From: Streptomyces sp. ISL-96
GTDB taxonomy: Bacteria > Actinomycetota > Actinomycetes > Streptomycetales > Streptomycetaceae
Direction: 5' to 3'
NCBI RefSeq assembly: GCF_018614035.1
Contig: NZ_JAGGPA010000068.1
Span: 1 to 50,480, forward strand
Length of the DNA stretch: 50,480 nucleotides
Shown here: piece by piece, positions 24,875 to 32,893 of the stretch
How positions within the stretch are numbered: the first letter of the stretch is position 1
Layout of the letters: each line of letters opens with the position of its first letter
Notes under the pieces: model-generated
Seen by the model: only the letters and a program-made list of their open reading frames with translations
What the model was told of the DNA's origin: nothing
The model's database searches: none
Translations under genes and position numbers: made by a program

Positions 24875-27396
24875 GTGCGACACGAAGTCGCACACGTTAA
24901 GTGGGAAAGCCACGAAGGAAGGAGACATGTGCTGACCCCGGATTAGTGTCCAAAATCCGTTCCCGCGCTCACATGCGTCGCCGGTAACAGCGGGGTGTGA
25001 AGCTGAGCGTTCAAGCCCAAGGGTTCCCTGGCCATCGGGGAACGACAGGCGAGGGAAAGGCTGGACGGGTGAACCGCGTGAACCCCCGTTGATGTCTCGT
25101 AAGGTTGAAGCCGCCCGATGGTTCGTAATCAGCGGCTACAGGACTCGGCGTTGGAAGACGCCAGGCGACTCTCGGAGACTTGAGACCGGGAGAAGGACAC
25201 CGCCGGTTCCGGGATAGAGGGGGCACCCACCCCAGTCGCAGCTTACGTGTGTGGAACGTGGAAACCCCGTTGGAGTCCGGGCTTTGGCCCGGTAAGCCAA
25301 CCGTAAGGAAGGCCCAACTCTCCAGCGGGAACAGGATGGCCCAAGAAGCGAACGCCGGTCGACCGAAAGGTCAGAGGAAAACCCTGGAGTCCTTCACTCC
25401 AGGCTATAACCCGCCGGATACAGGTCTAGATGGCCTGACCCGAAAGGGTGCCCACGTGGGCCGGGTGAGCCTTTGAATTATCCCAAGTAATGACGCCAGA
25501 ACCTGCCGGACAAGTTAGACGCAAAGGAGGAACATGCGACAGACAGTCCCTACTGCCGGCCGCACCTCCAGAGTGAACGGACCGCAGGGCGAACCGCTGG
25601 ACTGGCACTGCATCGACTGGGCCAGCACTGAGAGAAACGTACGGCGCCTGAGACAACGGATCTTCAAAGCGACACAGGAAGGGGACCTCAAGAAGGTCCG
25701 CAATCTGCAAAAGCTCATGCTGCGAAGCCGCAGTAACACGCTCGCGAGCGTGAAACGGGTAACGCAGCAGAGCAAGGGCCGCAAGACGGCAGGAATCGAC
25801 AGGGAACGAGCACTCACCCCCCAGGCGCGAGCTCGCATGGCGGTCGACATCGACCAGCAAACCCAGCCCTGGAGAGCCAGGCCCGTCAAGCGGGTCTACA
25901 TCCCGAAGAGCAATGGAAAGCGACGCCCGCTCGGCATCCCGGTCATGCGCGACCGAGTGATCCAAGCGCGCGTGAAAAACGCGCTGGAACCTGAGTGGGA
26001 AGCCCGGTTCGAATCACGCTCCTACGGATTCCGACCTGGTCGCGGATGCCACGACGCCATCCAGGCGATCTTCAGCACCGCGAAGGGCAAGACGGCCAAG
26101 CGTCGGTGGGTACTCGACGCCGACCTGGCCGCAGCGTTCGACCGCATCGACCACGACCGCCTGCTCGACGGAGTCGGCGGCTTCCCCGCCAGGGAACTCG
26201 TCCGCCAGTGGCTGAAGGCGGGCGTGGTCGACAACGGACGCTTCACTCGCACCGACGAGGGAACACCTCAAGGCGGAGTGATCAGCCCCTTGTTGCTCAA
26301 CATTGCACTTCACGGAATGGAGGACGCCGCAGGCGTTCGGTTCGCAACCCGCAAAGGAACAGTGATGTGGGCCGCGAAAGGGACGCCGATCCTGGTGCGT
26401 TACGCCGACGACTTTGCCGTGTTCTGCACGAGCAAGGAGGAAGCTGAGACGGTCAAGTCGCGGCTTGGCGACTGGCTTGAACCCCGAGGTCTTCGCTTCA
26501 ACGAAGAGAAGACACGAATCCTTCACCTTTCCGAAGGGTTCGACTTCCTCGGCTTCAACGTCCGACGCCATGGCGACAGCCTGATCATTACGCCCAGCAA
26601 GGATGCGGTGAAGAGAATCCGGAATCGACTGCGATCCGAGATGCAAGCTCTCCTCGGACAGAGCATCACAGTCGTACTCCGCAGGCTCTCCCCGATTGTC
26701 AGGGGCTGGTCTGCGTACTACCGGACGGTGGTTTCCAGCAAAACATTTTCGGCGCTGGACAGTTATGTGTGGACGCTCACCTACAAGTGGGCCAAGCGCA
26801 CCCACCCGAAGAAGTCGAAGCGCTGGATTGTCAACAAGTACTTCGGCAGACTCAACCGGTCCAAGAACAATAGCTGGGTCTTCGGTGACCGCACTACAGG
26901 TGCACATCTTCCCAAGTTCGCCTGGACCAACATCAGAAGGCACCAGCTAGTCAAGGGAAAGTCATCACCTGACGATCCCGCGCTCGATGACTACTGGAGT
27001 CAGCGTCGCAGGACGCGCACGCCTCCGCCAATGGACAAGATCAGCCTTACTCTGGCAGCCCGTCAGAAAGGACTCTGTCCGCTCTGCGGTCAGGCGCTCA
27101 TCGTTGGAGCGGAATACGAGCCGGAAAGCCCACGCGAGTGGATCGACTGGTTCGACGCGATGAAGAAGCGGTTGCACAAGCACCACTTCGCCTACCGGCG
27201 AGACGGCGGGTCTGATGAAGTCAAGAATCTTCGACTCGTTCATTCCGAATGTCATCAGCAGCTTCATGCGCGAGATGGAAGCAACAAATAGCAGATTCTG
27301 TGAAGCGTATGGGCTTGCTTGAGCCGTGGTGCCTGGAAACAGGCATGCCCGGTTCTGAGGGGGCCGGGTCATGGCAACATGACCCGGCTACCCGAC
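24875..27396 (+). mobile_element. Complete group II intron, 2522 bp
   Basis: The 5' end is GTGCGAC, matching the GUGYG consensus. EBS2 GGTTGA (25103-25108) is perfectly complementary to IBS2, and EBS1 CTTGAG (25179-25184) to IBS1. Domain IV holds the intron-encoded protein. Domain V is 27321-27355 (GAGCCGTGGTGCCTG, GAAA tetraloop, ending CCCGGTTC). Domain VI is a long GCCGGGTCATG hairpin with a GCAA loop and a candidate branch-point A at 27390, 7 nt from the end. The 3' end is CTACCCGAC. The two EBS/IBS pairs point to class IIA/IIB rather than IIC. Removing it joins AAG to CGC and restores the transposase sequence INRLK-RHRAV. Confidence 0.93.
25534..27291 (+). CDS. ltrA: Group II intron reverse transcriptase/maturase with HNH endonuclease domain
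   Basis: A 585-aa intron-encoded protein with AAAGGAGGAAC before the ATG. RT blocks run from ~70 to 370: VYIPKSNGKRRPLGIP, SYGFRPGRGCHDAI, DLAAAFDRIDH, GTPQGGVISPLLLNI and the catalytic YADDF (residues 290-294). Domain X (maturase) is ~385-480 (LSPIVRGWSAYYRTVV). The C-terminal HNH-type endonuclease has CPLC (515-518), LHKHHFAYRRDGG, N and LVHSECHQQLH. All catalytic motifs are intact, so splicing and target-primed retrohoming are plausible. AAG/AAC-rich codon use and lower GC than the neighbours fit horizontal acquisition. Confidence 0.96.
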   Translation: MRQTVPTAGRTSRVNGPQGEPLDWHCIDWASTERNVRRLRQRIFKATQEGDLKKVRNLQKLMLRSRSNTLASVKRVTQQSKGRKTAGIDRERALTPQARARMAVDIDQQTQPWRARPVKRVYIPKSNGKRRPLGIPVMRDRVIQARVKNALEPEWEARFESRSYGFRPGRGCHDAIQAIFSTAKGKTAKRRWVLDADLAAAFDRIDHDRLLDGVGGFPARELVRQWLKAGVVDNGRFTRTDEGTPQGGVISPLLLNIALHGMEDAAGVRFATRKGTVMWAAKGTPILVRYADDFAVFCTSKEEAETVKSRLGDWLEPRGLRFNEEKTRILHLSEGFDFLGFNVRRHGDSLIITPSKDAVKRIRNRLRSEMQALLGQSITVVLRRLSPIVRGWSAYYRTVVSSKTFSALDSYVWTLTYKWAKRTHPKKSKRWIVNKYFGRLNRSKNNSWVFGDRTTGAHLPKFAWTNIRRHQLVKGKSSPDDPALDDYWSQRRRTRTPPPMDKISLTLAARQKGLCPLCGQALIVGAEYEPESPREWIDWFDAMKKRLHKHHFAYRRDGGSDEVKNLRLVHSECHQQLHARDGSNK

Positions 27397-27505
27397 CGCC
27401 ACCGGGCCGTCCGCCACCAGGTATGAAAAACTCGCCGTCCGCTCTGAAGCGTCTGTGCTGGTCGCAGCCATCAACGAATGGCTGTCCTGTGACAGCGAAG
27501 GCTAA
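27397..27505 (+). pseudogene. IS5-family transposase remnant, 3' exon side
   Basis: Continues the transposase exactly where 24874 leaves it: RHRAV, one frameshift, then ATRYEKLAVR and EASVLVAAINEWL, ending at TAA 27503-27505. It is the C-terminal end of the same transposase. The frameshift near 27414 shows that this side is also decayed. No terminal inverted repeat of the IS was found before the acetyltransferase gene. Confidence 0.82.
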
Positions 27506-27536
27506 GCATGTGCCACCGAAACTCGGGCGAAGGCTG

Positions 27537-28148
27537 TCATTGCCCAGGCGGCAGATCGAGATCAAGGATCATGTCGAGCGACCGCACACCGTTTGTCCCG
27601 GTGAAGGAGCCGACCGCCTGGAAGCCGTTCTTCTGGTAGTAGCGAATGGCGCGTGCGTTGTCGGCGAGAACGCCGCCCAGCAGAATGATCCTTCTCTTGC
27701 CGAACCCTCGCGCAACGTCAGCGATGAGAGGGAAGACCTGCGTCCCCACTCCTTTCCCCTGGTAGTCGTCGGCCAGGGTGGGGCCGAAGCGGCAATCGGT
27801 CGCCGTAAGCCGGATGCTGGCCTCGCGATAGCGCGCGATGTCGTCCGGGTGGAGCTCGAGACTCAACTCAAGGAGGCCGACGATCCTGCCAGACGGCACT
27901 TCCTCTAGCACCAGCCTGAGCTTGTCGTAGCGCGCGATCGCGTCACACAGCTCCTGTGCGGTTGCGAGGTCGTATCCGTCGAAGGTGCTCAGCCGCCTTG
28001 ATTCGGGCGACAGGCCCATGAGGAAGCTTGCGAGAGGCTCCGTGTCGGCGTGTGTGAGGGGTCGGAAGACCACATCCGAACCGTCAATCCGTGCCAGGCG
28101 GCGTGTCAGAAGTGAGGGATCATCGGCGATCTCCGTCAGCGTGAACAC
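27537..28148 (-). CDS. GNAT family N-acetyltransferase
   Basis: A 203-aa acetyl-CoA-dependent transferase. The acetyl-CoA binding motif A is LADDYQGKGVGTQVFPLIAD (around residues 125-145; the Q/R-x-x-G-x-G/A type), followed by ILLGGVLADNARAIRYYQKNGF. The N-terminal part (VVFRPLTHADTEPL, GLSPESRRLSTF) resembles the protein-acetyltransferase (Pat-like) branch. GTG start at 28148 with a G-rich ribosome-binding site. It lies between the IS remnant and an inverted repeat copy, so it may be accessory DNA. Substrate unknown. Confidence 0.85.
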   Translation of the reverse strand: MFTLTEIADDPSLLTRRLARIDGSDVVFRPLTHADTEPLASFLMGLSPESRRLSTFDGYDLATAQELCDAIARYDKLRLVLEEVPSGRIVGLLELSLELHPDDIARYREASIRLTATDCRFGPTLADDYQGKGVGTQVFPLIADVARGFGKRRIILLGGVLADNARAIRYYQKNGFQAVGSFTGTNGVRSLDMILDLDLPPGQ

Positions 28149-28257
28149 TTCAGCACCCCCCGTACTTCAGACTTCATGGCCCAAACCTACGTCGTGCCGG
28201 CCGCAGCCGGTTTCCGGCCGTACCGTCGGCAGGACCACTCGCTGCTGAGCAAGCCTC

Positions 28258-28499
28258 CACCCACCCACATCAGCAACCTGCTTGTGGCCCAGCCGACCAC
28301 CGGCCGGGGCGGACGCCACACCCACCCGAGTCACCCCATTCAACTCTCGCGCGCCACCCGCGCCGACACGAGTCCGCACGTCGACCCGCCAGACCATCCG
28401 GCCACCGGCGGGGGTGCTCGCGTGCGTGGGAATGGGGATGTCGCACCAACGGCCGTCCCCGCACCCGCCGAGCCAGGGGCCGCGCCGCCCCCTAAACAG
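28258..28499 (-). repeat. Dispersed repeat R2, copy B
   Basis: Inverted counterpart of 23765-24010. Read on the minus strand it begins TTTAGGGGGCGGCGCGGCCC and shares blocks such as GGTGCGACATCCCCATTCCC. The whole interval 28149-28677 shows no credible gene; short frames such as 28282-28746 plus are readings of this repeat. Confidence 0.65.
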
Positions 28500-28677
28500 A
28501 CCGCGCCCCACCCACTCACCCGACAGCCATCGAACCCACCCGCGCTACTCCCCGAGCCCCCGTGCAGGGCGTTTTTCTTTGGGCCGCCCCGGCCCACCGA
28601 CACCCGAGCGCCCGGGACGGCCCGAAACCCCCAGAAGCAAGCCTTGGTTGCCGGCCCTGGCGAGGCCCCGACCCGGC

Positions 28678-28714
28678 AAAAAGGGCCGGGACCCTGGCGT
28701 TCAGGTCCCGGCCC
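28678..28714 (-). terminator. Canonical rho-independent terminator of metG
   Basis: Minus-strand stem GGTCCCGGCCC pairs with GGGCCGGGACC (28683-28693 and 28704-28714, 11 bp perfect). It is followed in the direction of metG transcription by five Ts (28682-28678). It is the only hairpin in the window with a clear U tract. Confidence 0.8.
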
Positions 28715-28726
28715 CTCCGTGCCTAG

Positions 28727-28761
28727 GTCTACGGCCTACGCCGTAGACGTAGGCCGTAGAC
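28727..28761. repeat. 14-bp-arm inverted repeat directly after metG
   Basis: GTCTACGGCCTACG (28727-28740) and CGTAGGCCGTAGAC (28748-28761) with a 7-nt loop, 7 nt after the metG stop. The unit CCGTAGACGTA also repeats in tandem, allowing alternative pairings. It may add to termination or protect the 3' end. Confidence 0.6.
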
Positions 28762-28768
28762 GTACGCC

Positions 28769-30388
28769 TTACTCCTTCTTCGGGTCCTCCAGGCGCGGGA
28801 ACAGCACCGCGCCCTTCGTCACCGTCGCGCCCGCCGGAAGCTGGCCCCATCGCGCCGCGTCCTGGAGCGGCTGGTCGGCCAGGGCTCCCAGCGGCGCCTC
28901 CGCGCCCAGGGAGTCCCACAGTTTCTGCGAGGTCTCCGGCATGACCGGGTTGAGCAGTACGGCCATCGCGCGCAGCGACTCCGCCGCCGTGTAGAGGATC
29001 GTCGCCAGGCGGGCCTGGCCTTCCGGCGACTCGTCCTTCGCGACCTTCCACGGTTCCTGCTCCGTGATGTAGCCGTTGACCTGCTTCACGAAGTCGAACA
29101 CAGCCAGGATGCCGCCCTGGAAGTCCAGCTCCTCGCCGATCTTCCGGTCGGCCTCCGCGACCGCCTTCGCCAGGCCGGCCTGGACCGCACTCTCCGCGTC
29201 ACCGGCCGCCGTCGCCTCCGGCAGCGTTCCGCCGAAGTACTTGCCGACCATCGCCGCCACGCGCGACGCGAGGTTGCCGAAGTCGTTCGCGAGCTCGCTC
29301 GTGTAGCGGGCGCTGAAGTCCTCCCACGAGAACGAGCCGTCCTGGCCGAAGGCGATCGCCCGCAGGAAGTACCAGCGGTACGCGTCCACGCCGAAGTGGG
29401 ACGTCAGGTCCTGCGGCTTGATGCCGGTCAGGTTCGACTTCGACATCTTCTCGCCGCCGACCATCAGCCAGCCGTTCGCCGCCACCCGGCCCGGTACCGG
29501 CAGGCCCTGCGCCATCAGCATCGCGGGCCAGATGATCGCGTGGAAGCGCAGGATGTCCTTGCCGACCAGGTGGACATTGGCCGGGAACGTCGTGTCGAAC
29601 TTCGCCTGGTCCGAGCCGTAGCCGACGGCCGTCGCGTAGTTCAGCAGCGCGTCCACCCACACGTAGATGACGTGCTTGTCGTCCCACGGCACCGGGATGC
29701 CCCAGTCGAACGTCGAGCGCGAGATGGACAGGTCCTGGAGGCCCTGCCGCGTGAAGTTCAAGACCTCGTTACGGGCCGACTCCGGCTGGATGAAGCCCGG
29801 GTTCGCCTCGTAGAACTCCAGCAGCTTCGGGCCGTACTCGCTCAGCTTGAAGAAGTAGTTCTCCTCCTTGAGGATCTCCACCGGCTTCTTGTGGACGGGG
29901 CACAGCTTGGTGCCGTCCTCCGCCTCGATCAGGTCGCCGGGGAGCTTGTACTCCTCGCAACCCACGCAGTACGGGCCTTCGTACCCGCCCTTGTAGATCT
30001 CGCCCTTGTCGTACAAATCCTGCACAAACTCCTGCACACGGTCCGTGTGCCGCTTCTCCGTCGTACGGATGAAGTCGTCGTTCGCGATGTTCAGGTGCTC
30101 CCAGAGAGGCTTCCACGCCTCGTCCACGAGCTTGTCGCACCACTCCTGGGGCGAGACCCCGTTCGCCTCGGCAGTGCGCATGATCTTTTGACCGTGCTCG
30201 TCCGTGCCGGTGAGGTACCACACCTTCTCGCCGCGCTGACGGTGCCAGCGCGTGAGCACGTCACCTGCAACGGTCGTGTAGGCGTGGCCCAGGTGAGGAG
30301 CGTCGTTGACGTAGTAAATGGGGGTCGATACGTAAAACGCCTTCACGTCTTCGCTCGTCCCCTGCTTCTCGGATCCAGTGGCCGCCAT
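28769..30388 (-). CDS. metG: Methionine--tRNA ligase
   Basis: A 539-aa class I synthetase that charges elongator and initiator tRNA-Met. Signature 1 is PHLGHAY (31-37; HIGH equivalent) and signature 2 is KMSKS (314-318). The connective-peptide zinc site is C141-x2-C144 with C163-x2-H166 (CVGC, CPVH). No C-terminal dimerisation domain is present, giving the short type usual in actinobacteria. ATG 30388 (MAATGSEK) was chosen; an upstream extension to 30421 overlaps the promoter. TAGGAT at 30396-30401 lies 7 nt before the ATG, so the message may be leaderless. Confidence 0.95.
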   Translation of the reverse strand: MAATGSEKQGTSEDVKAFYVSTPIYYVNDAPHLGHAYTTVAGDVLTRWHRQRGEKVWYLTGTDEHGQKIMRTAEANGVSPQEWCDKLVDEAWKPLWEHLNIANDDFIRTTEKRHTDRVQEFVQDLYDKGEIYKGGYEGPYCVGCEEYKLPGDLIEAEDGTKLCPVHKKPVEILKEENYFFKLSEYGPKLLEFYEANPGFIQPESARNEVLNFTRQGLQDLSISRSTFDWGIPVPWDDKHVIYVWVDALLNYATAVGYGSDQAKFDTTFPANVHLVGKDILRFHAIIWPAMLMAQGLPVPGRVAANGWLMVGGEKMSKSNLTGIKPQDLTSHFGVDAYRWYFLRAIAFGQDGSFSWEDFSARYTSELANDFGNLASRVAAMVGKYFGGTLPEATAAGDAESAVQAGLAKAVAEADRKIGEELDFQGGILAVFDFVKQVNGYITEQEPWKVAKDESPEGQARLATILYTAAESLRAMAVLLNPVMPETSQKLWDSLGAEAPLGALADQPLQDAARWGQLPAGATVTKGAVLFPRLEDPKKE

Positions 30389-30395
30389 GGTCGAA

Positions 30396-30424
30396 ATCCT
30401 AACGGCTAACAGGTGATCCACTCA
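30396..30424 (-). promoter_or_regulatory. Candidate metG promoter, possibly leaderless
   Basis: On the minus strand TAGGAT (30401-30396) is a good -10, with a weak TGAGTG (30424-30419) 17 bp upstream. The -10 ends 7 nt before the ATG, so transcription would begin at or next to the start codon. An AGGA inside the -10 could alternatively serve as a distant ribosome-binding site. No riboswitch-like leader is present. Confidence 0.4.
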
Positions 30425-30453
30425 CACGCATAAATTTCGCAAAACGTAAAACA

Positions 30454-30496
30454 ACGACGGCGGTGCCCGGCCGCTGGGGCCGGGCACCGCCGTCGT
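30454..30496 (-). terminator. 19-bp-stem terminator after the VWA gene
   Basis: ACGACGGCGGTGCCCGGCC (30454-30472) is the exact reverse complement of 30478-30496, with a 5-nt loop. It lies 15 nt past the stop of the VWA gene; an A-rich stretch follows (30430-30453), which is T-rich on the transcribed minus strand. Confidence 0.78.
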
Positions 30497-30511
30497 CGTG
30501 AAGCTGCCGGG

Positions 30512-32206
30512 TCAGGCCTTCAGGCCCTTGAGGCCGGTGACCAGCTCGGCGTACAGCGCGTCGTCCGCGACCTCGCGCGGCGCGGGGCCCGCGTGGAAGA
30601 ACGCGGCGTTGGGGACGTCGAGCTTCCGGAGGAAGTCGAAGCCCTTGGCGTCGTGCTCGCCGAACGCGACAAACTGCCAGAACAGCGGCTTGTCGGCGGC
30701 GTCGGCCAGGGCCTGCTTGGCCGGGCCCTTGGCGTCGGGGGGGCCGTCCGTCTGGAATACGACCAGAGCGGGGCGGTCGCTGCCGGACTTCTCGTGGTGC
30801 GCGACGACCTCTTCGACGGCGCGGTGGTAGCTCGTACGCCCCATGTGACCGATGGCGGTGTGCGCCTCGTCCACCAGACCGTCGTACGCGTCCAGGCTGA
30901 CGTCGACGGTGCCGTCGATGTCGGTCGAGAAGAACACGACGTGTACGGCGGCGTTCTCGTCGAGGTGGGCGGCGAGGGCGAGCGTCTGGTCGGCGAGGTG
31001 CTGGGCACTGCCGTCCTTGTAGAAGCCGCGCATGGAGCCTGACCGGTCGAGGACCAGGTAAACGTCCGCCCGCACCCCGGTCAGCTGCTTGGCGCCGAGT
31101 GCGGCGCCGGCGGCCTGGTAGTGCGCGGCGAGCGCGGGGGCGTGGGACTCGACGTGCGCGAGGGTGAGCGCGGAGCCCTCGCTTCCACCTGCGGAGACGG
31201 GCTCGGGCTGGGGCTCGGGCTCAGGCTCGGGCTGGGTGTCGGTTTCCGGCTTCTCCTCTCCTGCGGCGGCCGCTGCGGAAACGAGGGCGTCCGCCTCGGT
31301 GGCTGTGGCTGTGCCGGTGTCGGTGGCGTCGGCCGCGACCTCGACCTTCGGCTCGGTGGCGGTCTCCGGCGCGGTGACGGCGGCGGTGACCTCGGGCTTG
31401 ATCTCGGTCTCGGTCTCGGTCTCGGTTTCGACGACCTCGACGACCTCGATGGCCTGGTCAGCCTTGGTGGCCGGGGTGGCCTCCGTGGCGGATTCGGTCT
31501 CCTGGGGCGCGTCAGCCGTGAGTGCGGGCTCCGCGACCGGCTCCGCGACCGGCTCCGCCGTGGCCTGCGGCTCGGTTGCCGGGGTTACGTCGGCGGCGAC
31601 CGGGGCGTGGGTGGCCTCGGGCTCGCTGTCGGCCGCGATCTTGGTGGTCGGCTCCGCCTCGGGGGCCGGCGTCGGGGCAGCCGCCCGCTTGGGGGCTGCC
31701 TCTTCCTTCGGCTGGGTGGCCGCCGGGGTGGTGGATTCCGGGGTGGGCTGGGACGGGACCGGGGCCGAGGGCTTCGGGGTGGCCGGGTTCGCCGGGGTGG
31801 ACTGGGCCGGGACGTTCGGTCCGGGGGAGGGGGTCTTCGTACGGGACGAGGAAGCGGACGGGGACGAGGACGGCTTGTCGAAAGCCGCCGCCACCAGGTC
31901 CGATGCGATACCCGGCGTCGACTTCCTGACCGGCTTCTCCGCCGCCGCCGTGTCGTCCTCGTTGGCCGGGGCCTGGGCCGGGGCCGGTACCGAGGCCACC
32001 GACTCCCTGGCCTCGGCGGACGAGGACTCTGACGCTGACGAGGACGCTGACGCGGATTCCGGTTCCGGCGCGGTGGCCGGCTCCGGCTTACGTTCGGCCT
32101 GGGACGGAACAGAAGCTGCCGCCGAGGTCTCCCGTGCCGGCGGCTGCTCGTTGCTCTCCGCTCGATCGCGTCCGAACACCTTGCGCAGCAAGCTCCGAAT
32201 GCCCAT
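30512..32206 (-). CDS. VWA-domain protein with long low-complexity N-terminal half
   Basis: A 564-aa protein from the ATG at 32206 (MGIRSLLRKVFGRDR), preceded by GCGAAAGG. The first ~20 residues are basic and amphipathic. Residues ~20-350 are a Pro/Ala/Glu/Thr/Ser disordered region with short repeats (TETETETE, EPVAEPVAEP, QPEPEPEPQPEP). The C-terminal ~200 residues are a von Willebrand A domain with the MIDAS motif DRSGSMRG and the TDGPP loop, close to the TerF/TerY-like cytoplasmic VWA domains. No signal peptide is seen. It probably forms a metal-dependent scaffold; partners are unknown. A strong terminator follows. Confidence 0.85.
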   Translation of the reverse strand: MGIRSLLRKVFGRDRAESNEQPPARETSAAASVPSQAERKPEPATAPEPESASASSSASESSSAEARESVASVPAPAQAPANEDDTAAAEKPVRKSTPGIASDLVAAAFDKPSSSPSASSSRTKTPSPGPNVPAQSTPANPATPKPSAPVPSQPTPESTTPAATQPKEEAAPKRAAAPTPAPEAEPTTKIAADSEPEATHAPVAADVTPATEPQATAEPVAEPVAEPALTADAPQETESATEATPATKADQAIEVVEVVETETETETEIKPEVTAAVTAPETATEPKVEVAADATDTGTATATEADALVSAAAAAGEEKPETDTQPEPEPEPQPEPVSAGGSEGSALTLAHVESHAPALAAHYQAAGAALGAKQLTGVRADVYLVLDRSGSMRGFYKDGSAQHLADQTLALAAHLDENAAVHVVFFSTDIDGTVDVSLDAYDGLVDEAHTAIGHMGRTSYHRAVEEVVAHHEKSGSDRPALVVFQTDGPPDAKGPAKQALADAADKPLFWQFVAFGEHDAKGFDFLRKLDVPNAAFFHAGPAPREVADDALYAELVTGLKGLKA

Positions 32207-32319
32207 GGGCGAGGCCTTTCGCATGAGTTGGGTGCGATGCACGCCCGCACCCGGCGGATGATCCCTGGCCAGGGCGGACACGTAAGGTTAGCGGCCCTTC
32301 CCGCTGATCTTCGGGAGGG

Positions 32320-32706
32320 TCAGGCGTGCCGTTCCACTTCCAGGCGCGCGCGGCTCGCGTCGGCGAATACGGATGCCAAACGCGCCCCCTCCGGCCGCCC
32401 CGGCGCGAACAGACCGGCCGCGTCGGCCCGTACCACCAAAGTCCCATGCGCGTCAATCACTTCCGAGATGCCACGCGCCTCGATCGTGTCCCACCACGCG
32501 TCCAGATTCCGGCCGAACCACTCCGGCAGCCCGCACGGCCCGGCCACCGCGTCCCAGAAGTCGTCGAGTGAGTCGAGCGGCATACCTCGCAGATCCACGG
32601 TGAGGTCCGGCGGCAGGTCCGGACCCACGCCCGGCGCCAAGTCGTCGGTGCCCGGCGTCAAGTCGTCGGTCGGGGCGTGCGGTTCTTCCGGGACGTCCTC
32701 GCGCAT
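32320..32706 (-). CDS. Barstar family protein
   Basis: A 128-aa protein. After an acidic, Pro-rich head (~1-32) comes the barstar fold: VDLRGMPLDSLDDFWDAVAGP, then the ribonuclease-binding helix region GLPEWFGRNLDAWWDTI (about residues 60-75), and the final beta strands. Barstar inhibits the secreted ribonuclease barnase by masking its active site. No barnase-like gene is visible in the window, so it is an orphan inhibitor or a fold relative. ATG 32706; it is divergent from the PhoX gene, across the PHO box. Confidence 0.85.
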   Translation of the reverse strand: MREDVPEEPHAPTDDLTPGTDDLAPGVGPDLPPDLTVDLRGMPLDSLDDFWDAVAGPCGLPEWFGRNLDAWWDTIEARGISEVIDAHGTLVVRADAAGLFAPGRPEGARLASVFADASRARLEVERHA

Positions 32707-32753
32707 GAGGCTGGAGCCTAGCCGTCAAGTCAACTTCCGCCCGGCCGTCGCGC

Positions 32754-32775
32754 ATTCACCTCACGTTCACCCCAT
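32754..32775 (+). promoter_or_regulatory. PHO box (PhoP-binding direct repeats)
   Basis: Two adjacent 11-nt units: ATTCACCTCAC (32754-32764) and GTTCACCCCAT (32765-32775). These match the Streptomyces PhoP direct-repeat unit (GTTCACC core). The box lies 119 bp before the PhoX start. A -10-like TAATGT near 32802 follows at a suitable distance. It predicts induction by phosphate starvation. Confidence 0.72.
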
Positions 32776-32893
32776 GGCCGCCGGAAGGCGCACGTACGCC
32801 CCTAATGTCACGGCCGGAGACATTCCGACACGTTGTCGGCGCAGGGCGCGCCGAACCACAGCCCGTACAGCCACAGCCCATATGGAGGGGTCC

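Noticed and set aside
24481..27560. Terminal inverted repeats or target-site duplication of the IS5-family remnant
   Set aside because: GTCTGTTGCGAAAA near 24487 looks like an IS end, but no inverted partner was found after the 3' remnant; the element boundaries cannot be set.
28282..28746. Frames containing the peptide CVGMGMSHQRP here and at 23362-23847 (minus)
   Set aside because: They are the same reading of dispersed repeat R2 and have no start signals; treated as repeat, not genes.
30389..30453. SAM or T-box riboswitch upstream of metG, or T-box upstream of aspS
   Set aside because: The leaders are too short (under ~60 nt) and no conserved T-box or S-box motif is present.
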